Shown here: piece by piece, positions 42,320 to 50,594 of the stretch
Numbering within the stretch: the first letter of the stretch is position 1
Layout: each line of letters begins with the position of its first letter
DNA from: CAYUQT01 sp964446835
Lineage (GTDB): Bacteria; Planctomycetota; Phycisphaerae; UBA1845; JAFGLZ01
NCBI GenBank assembly: GCA_964446835.1
Contig: CAYUQT010000045.1
Coordinates: 16,009 to 80,008 of the forward strand
DNA length: 64,000 bases
Direction: 5' to 3'
Notes under the pieces: model-generated
Databases searched by the model: none
What the model was told of the DNA's origin: nothing
The model's input: only the letters and a program-made list of their open reading frames with translations
Position numbers and translations under genes: made by a program

Positions 42320-43369
42320 TCAGTAGAGCCTCAGCGGTGGATCGCCCTTGACGTGGACGTAGCCTCGCTGGGCGTAGAGGAGCCAGCTCATGTAGGCTTG
42401 GATTCCTACGCCTTCGGCGGCCATACCAACCCCATCGGAGGCATCGCCACGAAACGGGCCCTTGCGTGTGTAGCCGGGGCTGAGCGGGAAGCACGGCCAG
42501 GGGTCTCGCATCAGTTCAGAGTGGCCATCGTAGAAGAAGAGCCCGCCTCGCTTCCAGAGGAACGGGGGGCGGCCGGTGTAGAGGTCGAGTTTGTGGTAGG
42601 TGGCGGTTACCCGCTGACCATGCGCGACCGCTACGTTGTTGTCCGTGGAGAAGAGGCCGTCGTTACCGTTCCAGGCGAGACCGGCGTCGCCTTCGCTGGC
42701 CGACGTGGCCACATGGCGGTCCCACTGCTCGTCGAGGAGCAGTGGCAGATGTGAAGCACTGAACACCCGGGGGACCTTGACGATGGGGCCTGTCGTATCG
42801 CCCCACACCTTTGGTGTCGAACCCGTCAGGAGGATCATTTCTTTCGCGGTCCTCCAGTGCCGTGCCCAGAATCCGCGGGTGTAGTTAAAGGCTTTCTGTT
42901 TCTTCTCGGAGTCGGCGATCCGTTCGAATTCAGGACACCGGTAGAGGTTCTCAAAACGCGCATACGGGAAGAGAGTTCCGCTTCGCGGGACGTGATTTGA
43001 GGGCAGCCCGAGGCTGGGCCAGTCTGCCTCGTCGTGGTGGATCACGCTCTGGAGGGTGCCGATGGGATTGGTTCGGGAGGGCCAATCCGCCAGCCAGTTC
43101 TCGTTCGGTTCGGGCTCGGCCGGCTTCTCGTGGCACGTTCCGATGAACGGGAAGCCATCGTCGTAGTCGCTCGCGTACATCAGGAATGCCTTGCCCAATT
43201 GTCCGATGCGAGTCAGGCAGAGCGTTGTCCGAACCTGGGATCGGGCCGAGCCCAGCGACGGGAGCAGAATGGAGATAAGTAGCGCGATGATCGCCACCAC
43301 CACGAGTAGCTCAATGAGCGTGAACCCCCGTGCATCCCGCACAACAGTGTTCTTCGGATATGAGATCAC
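42320..43369 (-). CDS. Prepilin-type (pseudopilin-like) exported protein
   Basis: 349 residues from the GTG at 43369, which has AGGAGG six bases upstream; the longer frame is not supported. The type IV prepilin signal is RDARG|FTLIELLVVVAIIALL, with cleavage after Gly and the conserved Glu at mature position 5. A large C-terminal domain follows, with ASDYDDGFPFIG and, towards the end, GLFFYDGHSELMRDP. This last resembles the DG motif of the planctomycete DUF1559-type prepilin family. Such proteins exist in dozens of copies per planctomycete genome and are often taken for secretion pseudopilins; their role is unresolved. The gene lies 200 bases downstream of the CGSG-tailed gene and may share its transcript. 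Confidence 0.88.
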   Translation of the reverse strand: MISYPKNTVVRDARGFTLIELLVVVAIIALLISILLPSLGSARSQVRTTLCLTRIGQLGKAFLMYASDYDDGFPFIGTCHEKPAEPEPNENWLADWPSRTNPIGTLQSVIHHDEADWPSLGLPSNHVPRSGTLFPYARFENLYRCPEFERIADSEKKQKAFNYTRGFWARHWRTAKEMILLTGSTPKVWGDTTGPIVKVPRVFSASHLPLLLDEQWDRHVATSASEGDAGLAWNGNDGLFSTDNNVAVAHGQRVTATYHKLDLYTGRPPFLWKRGGLFFYDGHSELMRDPWPCFPLSPGYTRKGPFRGDASDGVGMAAEGVGIQAYMSWLLYAQRGYVHVKGDPPLRLY

Positions 43370-43407
43370 TACAGACCTCCTTTCGTCGCTGCAGACTTCT
43401 TGTCGAA

Positions 43408-43428
43408 GGAGAGGCAACCAGCCTCTCC
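43408..43428 (-). promoter_or_regulatory. Intergenic hairpin between CGSG-tailed gene and prepilin gene
   Basis: GGAGAGGC-N5-GCCTCTCC is a perfect 8-bp GC-rich stem, 39 bases before the prepilin start. A second stem GTCCGG-N4-CCGGAC (43535-43550) lies just after the upstream gene. Either could stabilise, attenuate or separate the two messages; neither has a T tract. Confidence 0.4.
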
Positions 43429-43569
43429 CCTCCGTCCGACCGGGTTCCATCCCCCTGCGCAGGTCGTCATGCGAACGAATACCCCGATCTCCAGTCGGAC
43501 CGAACCCAGACGCGAACACGTCAGCTTCCATGTTGTCCGGCCTCCCGGACGCGCGCTGCGAGCCTGCGC

Positions 43570-44823
43570 CTACGTCAAGCGGCGGATGAGTATTCCCAGG
43601 GCCAGGGCCAGCAAGCCAATTCCCAGGAGCGGAACGAGACCGCTGCCGCACTTGAACGTGGCCTCGACCACATAGTCCTTGTTCATCGTCAGATAGATGA
43701 CCCAGTTGACGTCGGTGATCGCATAGTTGGCATCCGGATAGAGATTCGGGTCGTTCCAGATGGCCCAAGAGTCGAAGCCCTTACCGCTGATCGGTGTGGC
43801 ATTCAGGACGACGCTCGTGCCGTCGGTGTATCGGAAGAGTCTCTGATCGGCGGTGTTTGGATCATTCGGGTGGCGAACTTGGGGATCGGCTATGACCGAA
43901 CCGTATTGGGGCTTGACGACGTTGAGCGACAGGGTGCGAGCGACGTTGGAGAATGTTCCCCATCGGCACTCGATGCCGTCGAACTTGGCGTCGACGTCCA
44001 CGGGGCTGCCACAATTCGTGCTACCGAGCGTGGCGAAGCCGCATACCCCTTGGTTCCAATACGGCCGCCTGTTGGGATCCCAGTTCTCGATCATGTTCAG
44101 ATCGATGTCCCAGGTGCCGTTCCAGTTGTACTTGTCGCCGTTCCAGGCCGCCACTCTGATGCGACTGTGATTGGGGTCGCCATCGCCGTCGAACTGGCAG
44201 ATCAGCCAGACGCCCGTTGTCGTATCAAGATCGTTTCGGAAGTAGTTACCGCGGCCCTGCCAGTCGGTGGCGTTGAAGTGCGAGGCGGTGAATTCGTTGT
44301 GCAGGAGGGGGTTGCCGTCCTTGTACTCAAGCTCGATATCCGCGCCCCAGCCCGTCCAGTTGGTGGCATCGGCGTGCATGAACACCAGAATCTCACCCCT
44401 GTTGGGGTCATAGGCCTTGAATCTGGTCAGGATGTAGTGCGGTGCACTGTCGTCAAAGAAGGTTGAGCTGGTGTTGGGGTCCGTATCATCACTCACGGCG
44501 GCCGCACCGATGAAGAAGTCAGTGAGCCAGTCCATCTCGGCATAGAGCCGAAGCCAGCCGTCGCTGGCGCTGGCCAGGTAGTTCGTACCCATCAGGGCGA
44601 TGATTCCCCAGTGCGGGTTATCGATGTCGTACGCGTTGGGATCGTAGGCAGGCATGTTGTAGAACGGCCAATACCCGATAGACGGGTCGAAGGGCTCGTC
44701 GTTGGGATTCTGCCAGAAGTGGCCGTCGTCGAACTCATCGTAGAAGTCTGCGGATGTGGTTTGCACTGTCCCGAGACAGACCGCGATTGCCAGCAGCGTT
44801 GTGAATCCGAGACCGTTCCTCAT
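43570..44823 (-). CDS. Secreted protein with CGSG C-terminal sorting-like tail
   Basis: 417 residues from the ATG at 44823, preceded by AAAGGAGAAGG. The signal peptide is MRNGLGFTTLLAIAVCLG, mature from about SADFYDEF. The body is acidic, rich in Asp, Asn, Trp and Pro, and looks like a concanavalin/LamG-type beta-sandwich (FYDEFDDGHFWQNP, ILTRFKAYDPNRGEILVFMH, GVWLICQFDGDGDPNHSRIRV), followed by one beta repeat (about 320-390, ending NKDYVVEATFK). The C-terminus is tripartite: CGSG, then VPLLGIGLLALALGILI, then RRLT. This is the layout of a processed surface-anchor signal and is neither LPXTG nor PEP-CTERM. No catalytic function is visible. The prepilin gene follows downstream. Confidence 0.75.
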   Translation of the reverse strand: MRNGLGFTTLLAIAVCLGTVQTTSADFYDEFDDGHFWQNPNDEPFDPSIGYWPFYNMPAYDPNAYDIDNPHWGIIALMGTNYLASASDGWLRLYAEMDWLTDFFIGAAAVSDDTDPNTSSTFFDDSAPHYILTRFKAYDPNRGEILVFMHADATNWTGWGADIELEYKDGNPLLHNEFTASHFNATDWQGRGNYFRNDLDTTTGVWLICQFDGDGDPNHSRIRVAAWNGDKYNWNGTWDIDLNMIENWDPNRRPYWNQGVCGFATLGSTNCGSPVDVDAKFDGIECRWGTFSNVARTLSLNVVKPQYGSVIADPQVRHPNDPNTADQRLFRYTDGTSVVLNATPISGKGFDSWAIWNDPNLYPDANYAITDVNWVIYLTMNKDYVVEATFKCGSGLVPLLGIGLLALALGILIRRLT

Positions 44824-45465
44824 GTCCCTTCTCCTTTCGTTGTTTCCCGAGTCACAGGAACCCCACGTTCGTCTGCCGATTGGCGATTGCATCATCCGCC
44901 TCGACACTCGAGACGCGCATCGGGCGCGATGATCCGTTACACGACGGCTGATTCACTTTGAGCCGGCACGATGGAGGACTTAAGATGTGGCCGCTGACAA
45001 GACAACCCACCCACACCGAGACTGAATGCTGGCTGTCTTATCCACGGTCATCCGACACTCGCGCAAGGCCCAGTGAACACAGATGCTCATCACGCGTTTT
45101 CTATCGAATGCTTCCCCAAGCACACTCCCTAGTGCTCTGTCATAGACCTGTGTGAGAAAGATCAAGAGATGCAGTGAGAATATTACCTTCCCACACTTGC
45201 CAGCGTACGCGCGCAGAAAGGTCTTGTCAAGACAATGCATACAAAGGCTACTAACGGGCACAAACGGGGCATCGCGTGAAGTCCCCGGCGAGAGACTGTT
45301 TGGATTGGTATAGGGGATGTCAACTGCTCCTCTTGTCTTCGTGCCAGGTACGAGCAAGCTCGTCCGAAGGTCCTTGTGCTTCCAGCAGATTCTTACGAGA
45401 GGCGCAACCGGGGTACATGTTCCAGATGGGCCGTCTTCGTGGGATCGTTGGCTCTGGTTGTGCCG
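44824..45465. other. Intergenic region upstream of the CGSG-tailed gene
   Basis: No gene is called in these 642 bases. A 13-base palindrome GTCTTGTCAAGAC (45221-45233) contains, on the complement, a perfect TTGACA -35 (45225-45230). The -10 at 17 bases, TACGCT (45202-45207), is poor, so a promoter for the downstream - strand genes is possible but weak. It would leave a leader of about 370 bases, in which I see no known riboswitch. A 125-codon open frame on the complement (45357-44980) has no protein-like features. Confidence 0.4.
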
Positions 45466-46536
45466 TCAAGCGGCAGGTGCCTTCTCCCATGGGGCCAGCT
45501 TGGCGGGCTTTTCCTTCAGGAAGTCGAGGCCGTCGCGGAGTTTTCCGTCGCGGGTGAAGAAGGGGTGGAAGCCTTGGCCGTTGACGCCGTTGGCGTCATA
45601 GCGATCGCGACGTGTGGATATGGCTTTGCCCTCGCGAAGGGCCCAGCCCATCCAGCCGTAGCCGGCGGCGGCGAGAGTCTCGGTATAGAAGCGGGTGACC
45701 TTGGCGCGGACGGCATCGTCGAGGCTGCCGGGGATGCACTCGTTGACCATGAACGGTTTGTTGTGGGCCCGTTGAAGGGTTCGGAAGCCCGCGACGAGGT
45801 CGTTGAGGCCCTTTGGATCATGTGCGTAGGGATGGCCGCAGAGAACGTCGACGAGCGGGGCATATGTGCTGATGTTCGCTCCGACCATCGTGCCGATGGT
45901 GATCGGCTGTTGGACGCCGAGGGTGCGGAGGGTATCGGCGACGGCCTTGAGCCAAGCGAACTCTCGTTGGTTCCGATCTCCGTTGAGGTCGAAGGCCTGG
46001 GGTTCGTTGCAGAGGTCCCAGATCAGCACGCGGGGGTCAGCCTTGAGCGGGGTGGCGAGGGCACGGACGTATTCGAGCTGCGGCTGCCAGTCGGCCAGGA
46101 GGTTCTCGGTGTAGATGCCTCCGTAGTCGAATCGGGCATCGTGCCAACGGTTAAACAGGCAGGGCATGACCTTCATGCCGCTCTCATCGATGGCGGCCAC
46201 AGCGTCGAGAAAACGGGCGGTGACGCGATCGGGATCGGCCATCCATGCGGTGAATTCAATCCAGAGACGGATGCAGTTGGCGTGAACGGATCGCGCCAGG
46301 GCGACTTCCTGTCGCATGAGATCGGGTTGATAGTTCCACCAGGCCTCTTCGATGCGTGCTCCCCATGAGGGCACGACGGTGAAGCCTCTCAGCCACTCGT
46401 AGGTGGGGTAATCGTGGAGTCTGGGGCGTGGGGGTGGTGGAGTCTGTTCGGCCATGGTGGGTGCCAGGGCGGCGGCTGTTGCCGAGGCCAGAGAGGCCTT
46501 GAGCATCTTCCGACGGGTTATCTGGATCGCGGCCAT
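45466..46536 (-). CDS. Clan GH-A glycosidase (GH5/GH2-like), Tat-type signal
   Basis: 356 residues. The N-terminus MAAIQITRRKMLKASLASAT is a twin-arginine signal (TRRKMLK plus a moderately hydrophobic stretch), implying export in folded form. The TIM barrel begins at WLRGFTVVPSWG; the acid/base Glu is in LIWDLCNEPQ (strand 4) and the nucleophile Glu in KPFMVNECIPGS (strand 7), the clan GH-A arrangement. GWMGWALREGK is the strand-8 Trp region. The subfamily and substrate (mannan, glucan or galactoside) are not readable. GGAGG lies 11 bases before the start. The GH43-like gene ends 24 bases upstream on the same strand, so the two are probably co-transcribed. Confidence 0.85.
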   Translation of the reverse strand: MAAIQITRRKMLKASLASATAAALAPTMAEQTPPPPRPRLHDYPTYEWLRGFTVVPSWGARIEEAWWNYQPDLMRQEVALARSVHANCIRLWIEFTAWMADPDRVTARFLDAVAAIDESGMKVMPCLFNRWHDARFDYGGIYTENLLADWQPQLEYVRALATPLKADPRVLIWDLCNEPQAFDLNGDRNQREFAWLKAVADTLRTLGVQQPITIGTMVGANISTYAPLVDVLCGHPYAHDPKGLNDLVAGFRTLQRAHNKPFMVNECIPGSLDDAVRAKVTRFYTETLAAAGYGWMGWALREGKAISTRRDRYDANGVNGQGFHPFFTRDGKLRDGLDFLKEKPAKLAPWEKAPAA

Positions 46537-46560
46537 TGGGGAGTAACCTCCGTTCTGCGA

Positions 46561-48069
46561 CTATTTTGCCGGGACGAATTGTATCGAATAGAGGTCGGCA
46601 TCACACAGGGTCATGCGGATGCGGATGGGTTTGCCGGCCAGGGCGCTGACGTCGGACTTGCCCTTCCAGGTGACGGTGCGATCCAGGGAATCGCCGAATA
46701 CCTCGTCGCAGTCGGCGAGCGTAAAGCCGGGGATGGGACGACCGGTCTCGTCCTGGAACTCGACATAGAGACTGCCACCGGCGGAGGATGAGAAGTTCAT
46801 GCTGAGCCGTTCGCCCGCAAATGAGAGGGGTTTCGTCAGCATTTCACCTGGGCTTTGTCGGGCATGGAGGGAGACGAATCCGTCGATCCGCAGGGTGAAT
46901 CGCCGGAGGTGTGTGGCGCGTTTCCAGTTGTCCTCGGTCGAGTAGATGGACAGTTCAGGCGGGGCGAGGGGGTCCTGGGTGGGGGTTTCGATGAGGCCGA
47001 GGTTCTGGTAGCAGTCTCCGTAGACCCAGTTATGTTTTCGCTCGGGTCCGGGGCGGAGGAAGGCCTCATCCCACCGGGAGAAGGTTGTGCCGTCGCGACT
47101 CCACATGAACAGGTTGTCTGTGATAGCGGTTCCATATCTCGGACTGATCTTGGACCGTCGCTGGCGGTGTTCGAGGTCGGGCAGGGCGTTGAAGGCGTCG
47201 GACATCTTGCGTTCGATGTATCGCGTCGGGAAGCCAAGGAAGATGTGGGGGGCACGATAGTATGGCTGCACCTGGTTGGTGTAGAGGGGGACGTCGGGTG
47301 CGCTCGGGAACTTGAGGAGTGCGGGCTCGGTCCAGGTGCGGAAGTCGGGGGAGGTGGCCACGCGGATGTCGCGGATGCCTTGGTGGAAATCGCGGATATA
47401 GGCCCAGTAGTGCTTGCGGATGGGATCCCAGAATGTGACGTTCTGGGTGTCGAAGGCGCCCTTGGAGATGATGGGCTTTTCGGAGAGGGACGACCAATGG
47501 AGGCCGTCGGCGGATTTGAGGGCGAGAAGACCTCCCTTTCCGGAGGTGACCGCCTTGTATCGTTCGTCGGCAGGGCAATTGGGGTTGGGGTCTTTGAAGG
47601 GGGTGAAGTTGTCGGCGTTGGGGGCCGTATAGACGATGTTGTTGTCTTTGGAGCCGGCGAACTCGACGAGGCCGAGGCGCGGTTTGACCCAGCGGATTCC
47701 GTCGCGGCTTTCGGCATAGCAGGCGGCGATCGGTCGAGGGTTGAATTTCGTGCCGTCCTCGTTGGTCAGGTCGGTTCCGACGTAGTACATTCGGAAGATG
47801 TCACCATCCCGGAAGACGGTGTGATAGCCGCAGCCGGTGCCTTCCCAGGGGTCGTTGTGGATCAGGACGATCTCGCGGGCGACGGGGGAGCCCAGTCGGT
47901 GTTCGAGCCTGGTTGCCTTGTCGATGAGGTAGTCGTCGAGGAGAAGCTCGCGGCGGGACTCTATCGTCAGCAGGGGGGAATTGGCCGAGGCTGCCGTAGA
48001 GAATGGAGACAGCACTGCCAGGACGACGGCGAGACGTCGAATGTGCTGTGCAGGCGGAGTGCGATTCAT
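46561..48069 (-). CDS. Secreted GH43/GH32-like five-bladed beta-propeller protein
   Basis: 502 residues from the ATG at 48069 (AAGGAG nine bases upstream). A signal peptide ends near TAASANS. The propeller shows repeated blades of the F-GH clan type: RELLLDDYLI, HTVFRDGDIFRMYYVG, AACYAESRDGIRWVKP, LLALKSADGLHWSSLS, QNVTFWDPIRKHYWAYIRD and DNLFMWSRDGTTFSRW. A small C-terminal beta-sandwich follows (about 395-500, GGSLYVEFQDETGRPIPG). Acidic residues at blade starts (LLLDDYLI, TFWDPI) are in the right places for a GH43- or GH32-like site, but a catalytic triad cannot be proved by eye. It lies 24 bases upstream of the clan GH-A gene. Confidence 0.7.
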   Translation of the reverse strand: MNRTPPAQHIRRLAVVLAVLSPFSTAASANSPLLTIESRRELLLDDYLIDKATRLEHRLGSPVAREIVLIHNDPWEGTGCGYHTVFRDGDIFRMYYVGTDLTNEDGTKFNPRPIAACYAESRDGIRWVKPRLGLVEFAGSKDNNIVYTAPNADNFTPFKDPNPNCPADERYKAVTSGKGGLLALKSADGLHWSSLSEKPIISKGAFDTQNVTFWDPIRKHYWAYIRDFHQGIRDIRVATSPDFRTWTEPALLKFPSAPDVPLYTNQVQPYYRAPHIFLGFPTRYIERKMSDAFNALPDLEHRQRRSKISPRYGTAITDNLFMWSRDGTTFSRWDEAFLRPGPERKHNWVYGDCYQNLGLIETPTQDPLAPPELSIYSTEDNWKRATHLRRFTLRIDGFVSLHARQSPGEMLTKPLSFAGERLSMNFSSSAGGSLYVEFQDETGRPIPGFTLADCDEVFGDSLDRTVTWKGKSDVSALAGKPIRIRMTLCDADLYSIQFVPAK

Positions 48070-48155
48070 TCCCGTGCTCTCCTTTTGAGTGGACATCCGG
48101 TTTCAGGGTTGCTCCCAGGGTGCCTCTGTCTGGGAGGGCCCGTCGCATCATCGCC

Positions 48156-48173
48156 TGTCGACCGGTGCCGACA
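48156..48173. promoter_or_regulatory. TGTCG-N8-CGACA inverted repeat between divergent genes
   Basis: Perfect 5-bp half-sites in the 295-base space between the GH43-like gene and recO. A separate CTCCCAG-N11-CTGGGAG repeat lies at 48112-48136. Both are candidate operators; compare the repeats at 18791 and 19831. Confidence 0.35.
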
Positions 48174-48364
48174 TGGGGGGCGGTGGGCGAGGGGCGTCAG
48201 GCGTCAGACTATTGGCGAGCCTGCAGGAGATCAAGACTCGGGGGAGATGGGATGGTTCTATGGCTCGGCGGGGACATGCGGTTTGGCGAAGAGTTGTTGA
48301 AGTCGCGGGCATACCGGTTAGGATCGTCTAGGAGGCGAGGCAGTGTACGGGAGATGATCGTCGG

Positions 48365-49108
48365 ATGCCCCTGATTCAGGACGAGGCTGTTACGATTCGG
48401 AGGCTGGATTTCAGCGAGACGTCGCAGATTCTGGTCTTCTTCACGCGGCGGCACGGGAAGCAGCGGATGATCGCCAAGGGCGTCAAGCGCGGCACGAAGA
48501 CGCGATTTGCCACGGGGATCGATCTTCTGGAGCAGGGGGAGGTGGTGTTCAGCGTGCGTCCGGACGCCATGGATCGATTGGGCATCATGACAGAATGGCA
48601 TCAGGTGAATGTCTTCTCCGATCTGCGAGCCGGTTTGGGGTGGATGGTGGCCGGGCAGTACGCGGCCGAGGTGATCGACCGATCCACGGAGGACAACGAC
48701 CCGAGCGGGAGCCTGTACGAGGGGCTCGTGGGACTGCTGTCGGGTTTGCCCGGGAGGGGATTGGCGGGTCTGGTGGAGTTTCAGGGAGTGCTGCTGAGAG
48801 AGATCGGCCTGACGCCCGACCTGTCTCGATGCGTGATGTGCAGCCGTCCGTGGCCGGGGAAGACGGATCCCCTGTTTTCGGCCCGTGCGGGGGGGCTGGT
48901 GTGCCGGGGTTGCGAGGGGCCTGTGGTGGAGAAGCGACGGGTGGATGCGGCGACCTTGCGGTCGATCCTGTCGGGGTCTGTGACGGCGGAGACGGCGGCT
49001 GCGGCCTTCGATCTGTTCGATTATCATCTGGTCGAGTCTTTGGGTCGGCCACTGGAGCTGTCTCGGTATGTCCGGGAAGTGATGTTCGGACCGGCCGGCA
49101 GCCGATAG
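48365..49108 (+). CDS. recO: DNA repair protein RecO
   Basis: A 247-residue mediator that, with RecR and RecF, loads RecA onto SSB-coated gaps. The N-terminal OB fold begins QDEAVTIRRLDFSETSQILVFFT, with KGVKRGTKTRF following, both characteristic. The helical C-terminal domain holds a zinc site with CVMCSRPW and CRGCEG. The length matches. An AGG-containing sequence upstream is weak as a ribosome site. A candidate promoter, TTGAAG and TAGGAT with a 16-base spacer, lies shortly before the gene but is not strong. RecN is also encoded in this window, 40 kb away. Confidence 0.93.
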   Translation: MPLIQDEAVTIRRLDFSETSQILVFFTRRHGKQRMIAKGVKRGTKTRFATGIDLLEQGEVVFSVRPDAMDRLGIMTEWHQVNVFSDLRAGLGWMVAGQYAAEVIDRSTEDNDPSGSLYEGLVGLLSGLPGRGLAGLVEFQGVLLREIGLTPDLSRCVMCSRPWPGKTDPLFSARAGGLVCRGCEGPVVEKRRVDAATLRSILSGSVTAETAAAAFDLFDYHLVESLGRPLELSRYVREVMFGPAGSR

Positions 49109-49125
49109 TAAAGCTCAAGTCGGTC

Positions 49126-49154
49126 TTGCCCGAATCGCGGAGTGTGCGTACGAT
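49126..49154 (+). promoter_or_regulatory. Sigma-70-type promoter of the Gfo/Idh/MocA gene
   Basis: TTGCCC (49126-49131) and TACGAT (49149-49154) are separated by exactly 17 bases; the leader would be about 48 bases. The TTGCCC -35 is identical to that of the YYD-repeat gene. Confidence 0.5.
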
Positions 49155-49208
49155 ACTCGGGCGTTGAAAAGGGTTTTCGACACCATTCTAAGAAGGAGGC
49201 CAGGCGCC

Positions 49209-50396
49209 ATGGCTAAGACGTGCAACGTCGCATTGATCGGTCAAGGGTTCATGGGGCGGACACACAGCAACGCCTACATGAAGGTCGGGAAGTTCTTCAA
49301 GGGTCTTCCGATGTATCCCGTGATGCACACGAGCTTCGGGATGAAGGAAGAGAACCCGCCGGCGTTCGCCGGACAGTGGGGTTGGAAGAACTGGTCTACC
49401 GACTGGAAGAAGGTCATCCGCAACGAGGATATCGATTTCGTCGACATCGTCACGCCGAACTACATGCACATGCCGGTGGCGATGGAGGCGATGGCGGCGG
49501 GCAAGCCGGTGGCGACGGAGAAGCCGATTGCCGGGACGCTGAAGGACGCCCGGATGATGGTGGAGGCGGCCAAGAAGAACAAGGCCAAGACGTACGTGTG
49601 GTACAACTACCGTCGGGTTCCGGCGGTGGCGATGGCGCATCAGCTCGTGCGGGAAGGCAAGATCGGTCGGATCTTCCACGTGCGATGCATCTATCTTCAG
49701 GATTGGGGCGGCCCGAGCACGCCGCTGCTGTGGCGGTTCCAGAAGAAACTGGCCGGCAGCGGGGCACACGGCGACTTGAACGCCCACATCATCGATATGG
49801 CCCGGTTCATTACGGGCGACGAGATCACCGAGGTGACCGGCGCGATCGCCGAGACGTTCATCAAGGAGCGTACGATTCCGTCGGCGGTCTCGGCGGGCGG
49901 GATCACCGAGGGTTCGAGGGGCGGCGCCAAGAAGGGGAAGGTCGACGTTGACGACGCCGTGTTGTTCCTCGCGAGGTTCAAGAAGGGCGCCGTGGCCAGC
50001 TTCGAGTGTTCGCGTCTGGCGATGGGGTACATGAACCAGAACGGCATCGAGGTTCACGGTGAGCTGGGGTCACTCCGGTTCCGGTTCGAGGACATGAACT
50101 ACCTCGAGTACATGGACAACACGTTGAGCAAGCGGATGCGGGGCTGGACGAAGATTATGTGCACTTCGGGCGGGAATCACCCGTACGTGGAGTCGTGGTG
50201 GCCTGACGCGCACATCATCGGGTACGAGCACACGTTTGTGAACCAGGCTGCGGACATCATGCGGGCACTGTGCAAGCAGAAGCCCGTGGTGCCTATTCCG
50301 GACTTTGCCGACGCGTACGAGACGCAGCGGGTGCTGGAGGCGGCGTTGATTGCCGCTAAGACGCGCAAAGCGGTCAAGATGGCCGATGTGAAGTAG
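49209..50396 (+). CDS. Gfo/Idh/MocA-family NAD(P)-dependent oxidoreductase
   Basis: 395 residues; the start MAKTCNVALIGQGFMGRTH at 49209 has AAGGAGG nine bases upstream. The Rossmann motif GQGFMG, then VDIVTPNYMHMPVAMEAMAAGKPVATEKPIAG with the catalytic-domain EKP Lys, defines the family. HGDLNAHIIDMARFITG carries the Asp and His of the active-site motif. The C-terminal alpha/beta dimerisation domain follows (VLFLARFKKGAVASFECSRLAMG). No signal peptide is present, so it acts in the cytoplasm, probably oxidising or epimerising a sugar or cyclitol. It is monocistronic: its own promoter lies upstream and a strong terminator downstream. Confidence 0.93.
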   Translation: MAKTCNVALIGQGFMGRTHSNAYMKVGKFFKGLPMYPVMHTSFGMKEENPPAFAGQWGWKNWSTDWKKVIRNEDIDFVDIVTPNYMHMPVAMEAMAAGKPVATEKPIAGTLKDARMMVEAAKKNKAKTYVWYNYRRVPAVAMAHQLVREGKIGRIFHVRCIYLQDWGGPSTPLLWRFQKKLAGSGAHGDLNAHIIDMARFITGDEITEVTGAIAETFIKERTIPSAVSAGGITEGSRGGAKKGKVDVDDAVLFLARFKKGAVASFECSRLAMGYMNQNGIEVHGELGSLRFRFEDMNYLEYMDNTLSKRMRGWTKIMCTSGGNHPYVESWWPDAHIIGYEHTFVNQAADIMRALCKQKPVVPIPDFADAYETQRVLEAALIAAKTRKAVKMADVK

Positions 50397-50422
50397 TCTC
50401 GCTGCGTGATGTGAAGGCATTC

Positions 50423-50469
50423 GGCGGCACGATCGGGGACTAGAACCCGGTCGTGCCGCCTTGCTGTTT
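50423..50469 (+). terminator. Rho-independent terminator of the Gfo/Idh/MocA gene
   Basis: GGCGGCACGA (50423-50432) pairs perfectly with TCGTGCCGCC (50451-50460). The stem continues inward through CGGG/CCCG to about 15 bp, with an 8-base loop. TTGCTGTTT follows. This is the strongest terminator seen in the window. Confidence 0.82.
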
Positions 50470-50531
50470 CATGAGTGCGGTGCTATCGGAGTATGGAGCA
50501 CGCCGGGGTTGCCGCGTGCCGAGGGGTGCCC

Positions 50532-50559
50532 TATGAAAGAAGGCATCGGGCTGAGATAA
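50532..50559 (+). promoter_or_regulatory. Candidate promoter of the adenosyltransferase gene
   Basis: ATGAAA (50532-50537) and GATAAT (50554-50559) are separated by 16 bases, directly after the preceding terminator and about 30 bases before the start region. Confidence 0.4.
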
Positions 50560-50594
50560 TCGGGCACAGGATTCTCGATCTGGAGGGAGCCGCC

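Noticed and set aside
44980..45357. 125-codon frame upstream of the CGSG-tailed gene
   Set aside because: No Shine-Dalgarno, no family resemblance and cysteine-scattered composition; treated as intergenic.
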